Shown one piece after another: positions 63,681-64,000 of a DNA stretch of 64,000 nucleotides. Made by a program: the position numbers and the translations under genes. Each line of letters opens with the position of its first letter. Position 1 is the first letter of the stretch. The stretch comes from Cranoglanis bouderius (taxonomy: Eukaryota > Chordata > Actinopteri > Siluriformes > Cranoglanididae), in the NCBI GenBank assembly GCA_023630585.1, contig CM042562.1:10194684-10258683 (forward strand), written 5' to 3'. A model generated the notes under the pieces. That model worked only from the letters and a program-made list of their open reading frames with translations. It was not told where the DNA came from and searched no databases.

Positions 63681-64000
63681 GTAAGTAAACCTTACTGCAC
63701 TATTCTCACTAAGTGTTGGTGGATATCAAAGACAAGAAGATCCTGCTTAACAGAATAATATGTAGTTTAAACAAGGAACCATGAAAGGGGAAGGACTTTA
63801 CCTCACCATACGAATATATCAGTTGTGAAGCCAGTGACCACATCTTTCTCCAGCATTACAGTCTAATAGACTCGATTGTTCATTACTGCAGGTCGGCATG
63901 TTAGCACGTTTTGCCAGTTGTTACTTCCTGGTTTACATATTCAAATGGTTTTAAATTTGGTTAAATGTTTTTAGTTATATTGTCCTCTGTGTTTGTTCCT

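Overview
The window is genomic DNA of a ray-finned fish (teleost). It holds three spliced vertebrate genes, dense Tc1/mariner transposons, tRNA-derived SINEs and many microsatellites. The SINE type is one I associate with catfishes, but I cannot place the species.

Layout. 1-23.8 kb is gene-poor and full of nested transposons: at least seven Tc1-like insertions, and a 3.6 kb LTR retrotransposon sitting inside one of them. 23.8-25.7 kb holds cox7a2l (respiratory supercomplex factor, minus strand, three exons). 27.9-29.5 kb is a decayed Tc1 element. 30.8-35.1 kb holds kcng3 (silent Kv6.3 potassium-channel subunit, minus strand, two exons). 35.1-37.6 kb is a divergent intergenic region with SINE and MITE pieces and what looks like a nuclear copy of the mitochondrial ND5/ND6 junction. 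From 37.65 kb to the right edge lies mta3 (NuRD-complex subunit, plus strand). Seventeen coding exons (611 codons) are visible and the gene continues beyond the window. Its introns carry four more Tc1 elements, a hAT-type non-autonomous element and long TG/TA repeats. cox7a2l-kcng3-mta3 has the order and orientation I know from human 2p21, so this is conserved synteny. The three genes are functionally unrelated.

The most unusual item is the LTR element at 7196-10807. It has TG...CA long terminal repeats and a 5-bp target duplication (CATGA), and I see no pol. Its gag-like reading frame runs, in the same frame, into a complete C6H2 zinc finger that closely matches the N-terminal finger of methionine aminopeptidase 1 (METAP1). 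A 26-residue tandem repeat and a long Ser/Val-rich repeat tail follow. One TGA interrupts the frame inside the finger. This looks like a host zinc finger captured by a non-autonomous retrotransposon, placed where a nucleocapsid knuckle would normally be.

Three closely related Tc1-like copies (294-1801, 18252-19759, 50940-52443) share roughly 210-bp terminal repeats. The middle copy keeps a full 321-residue transposase frame.
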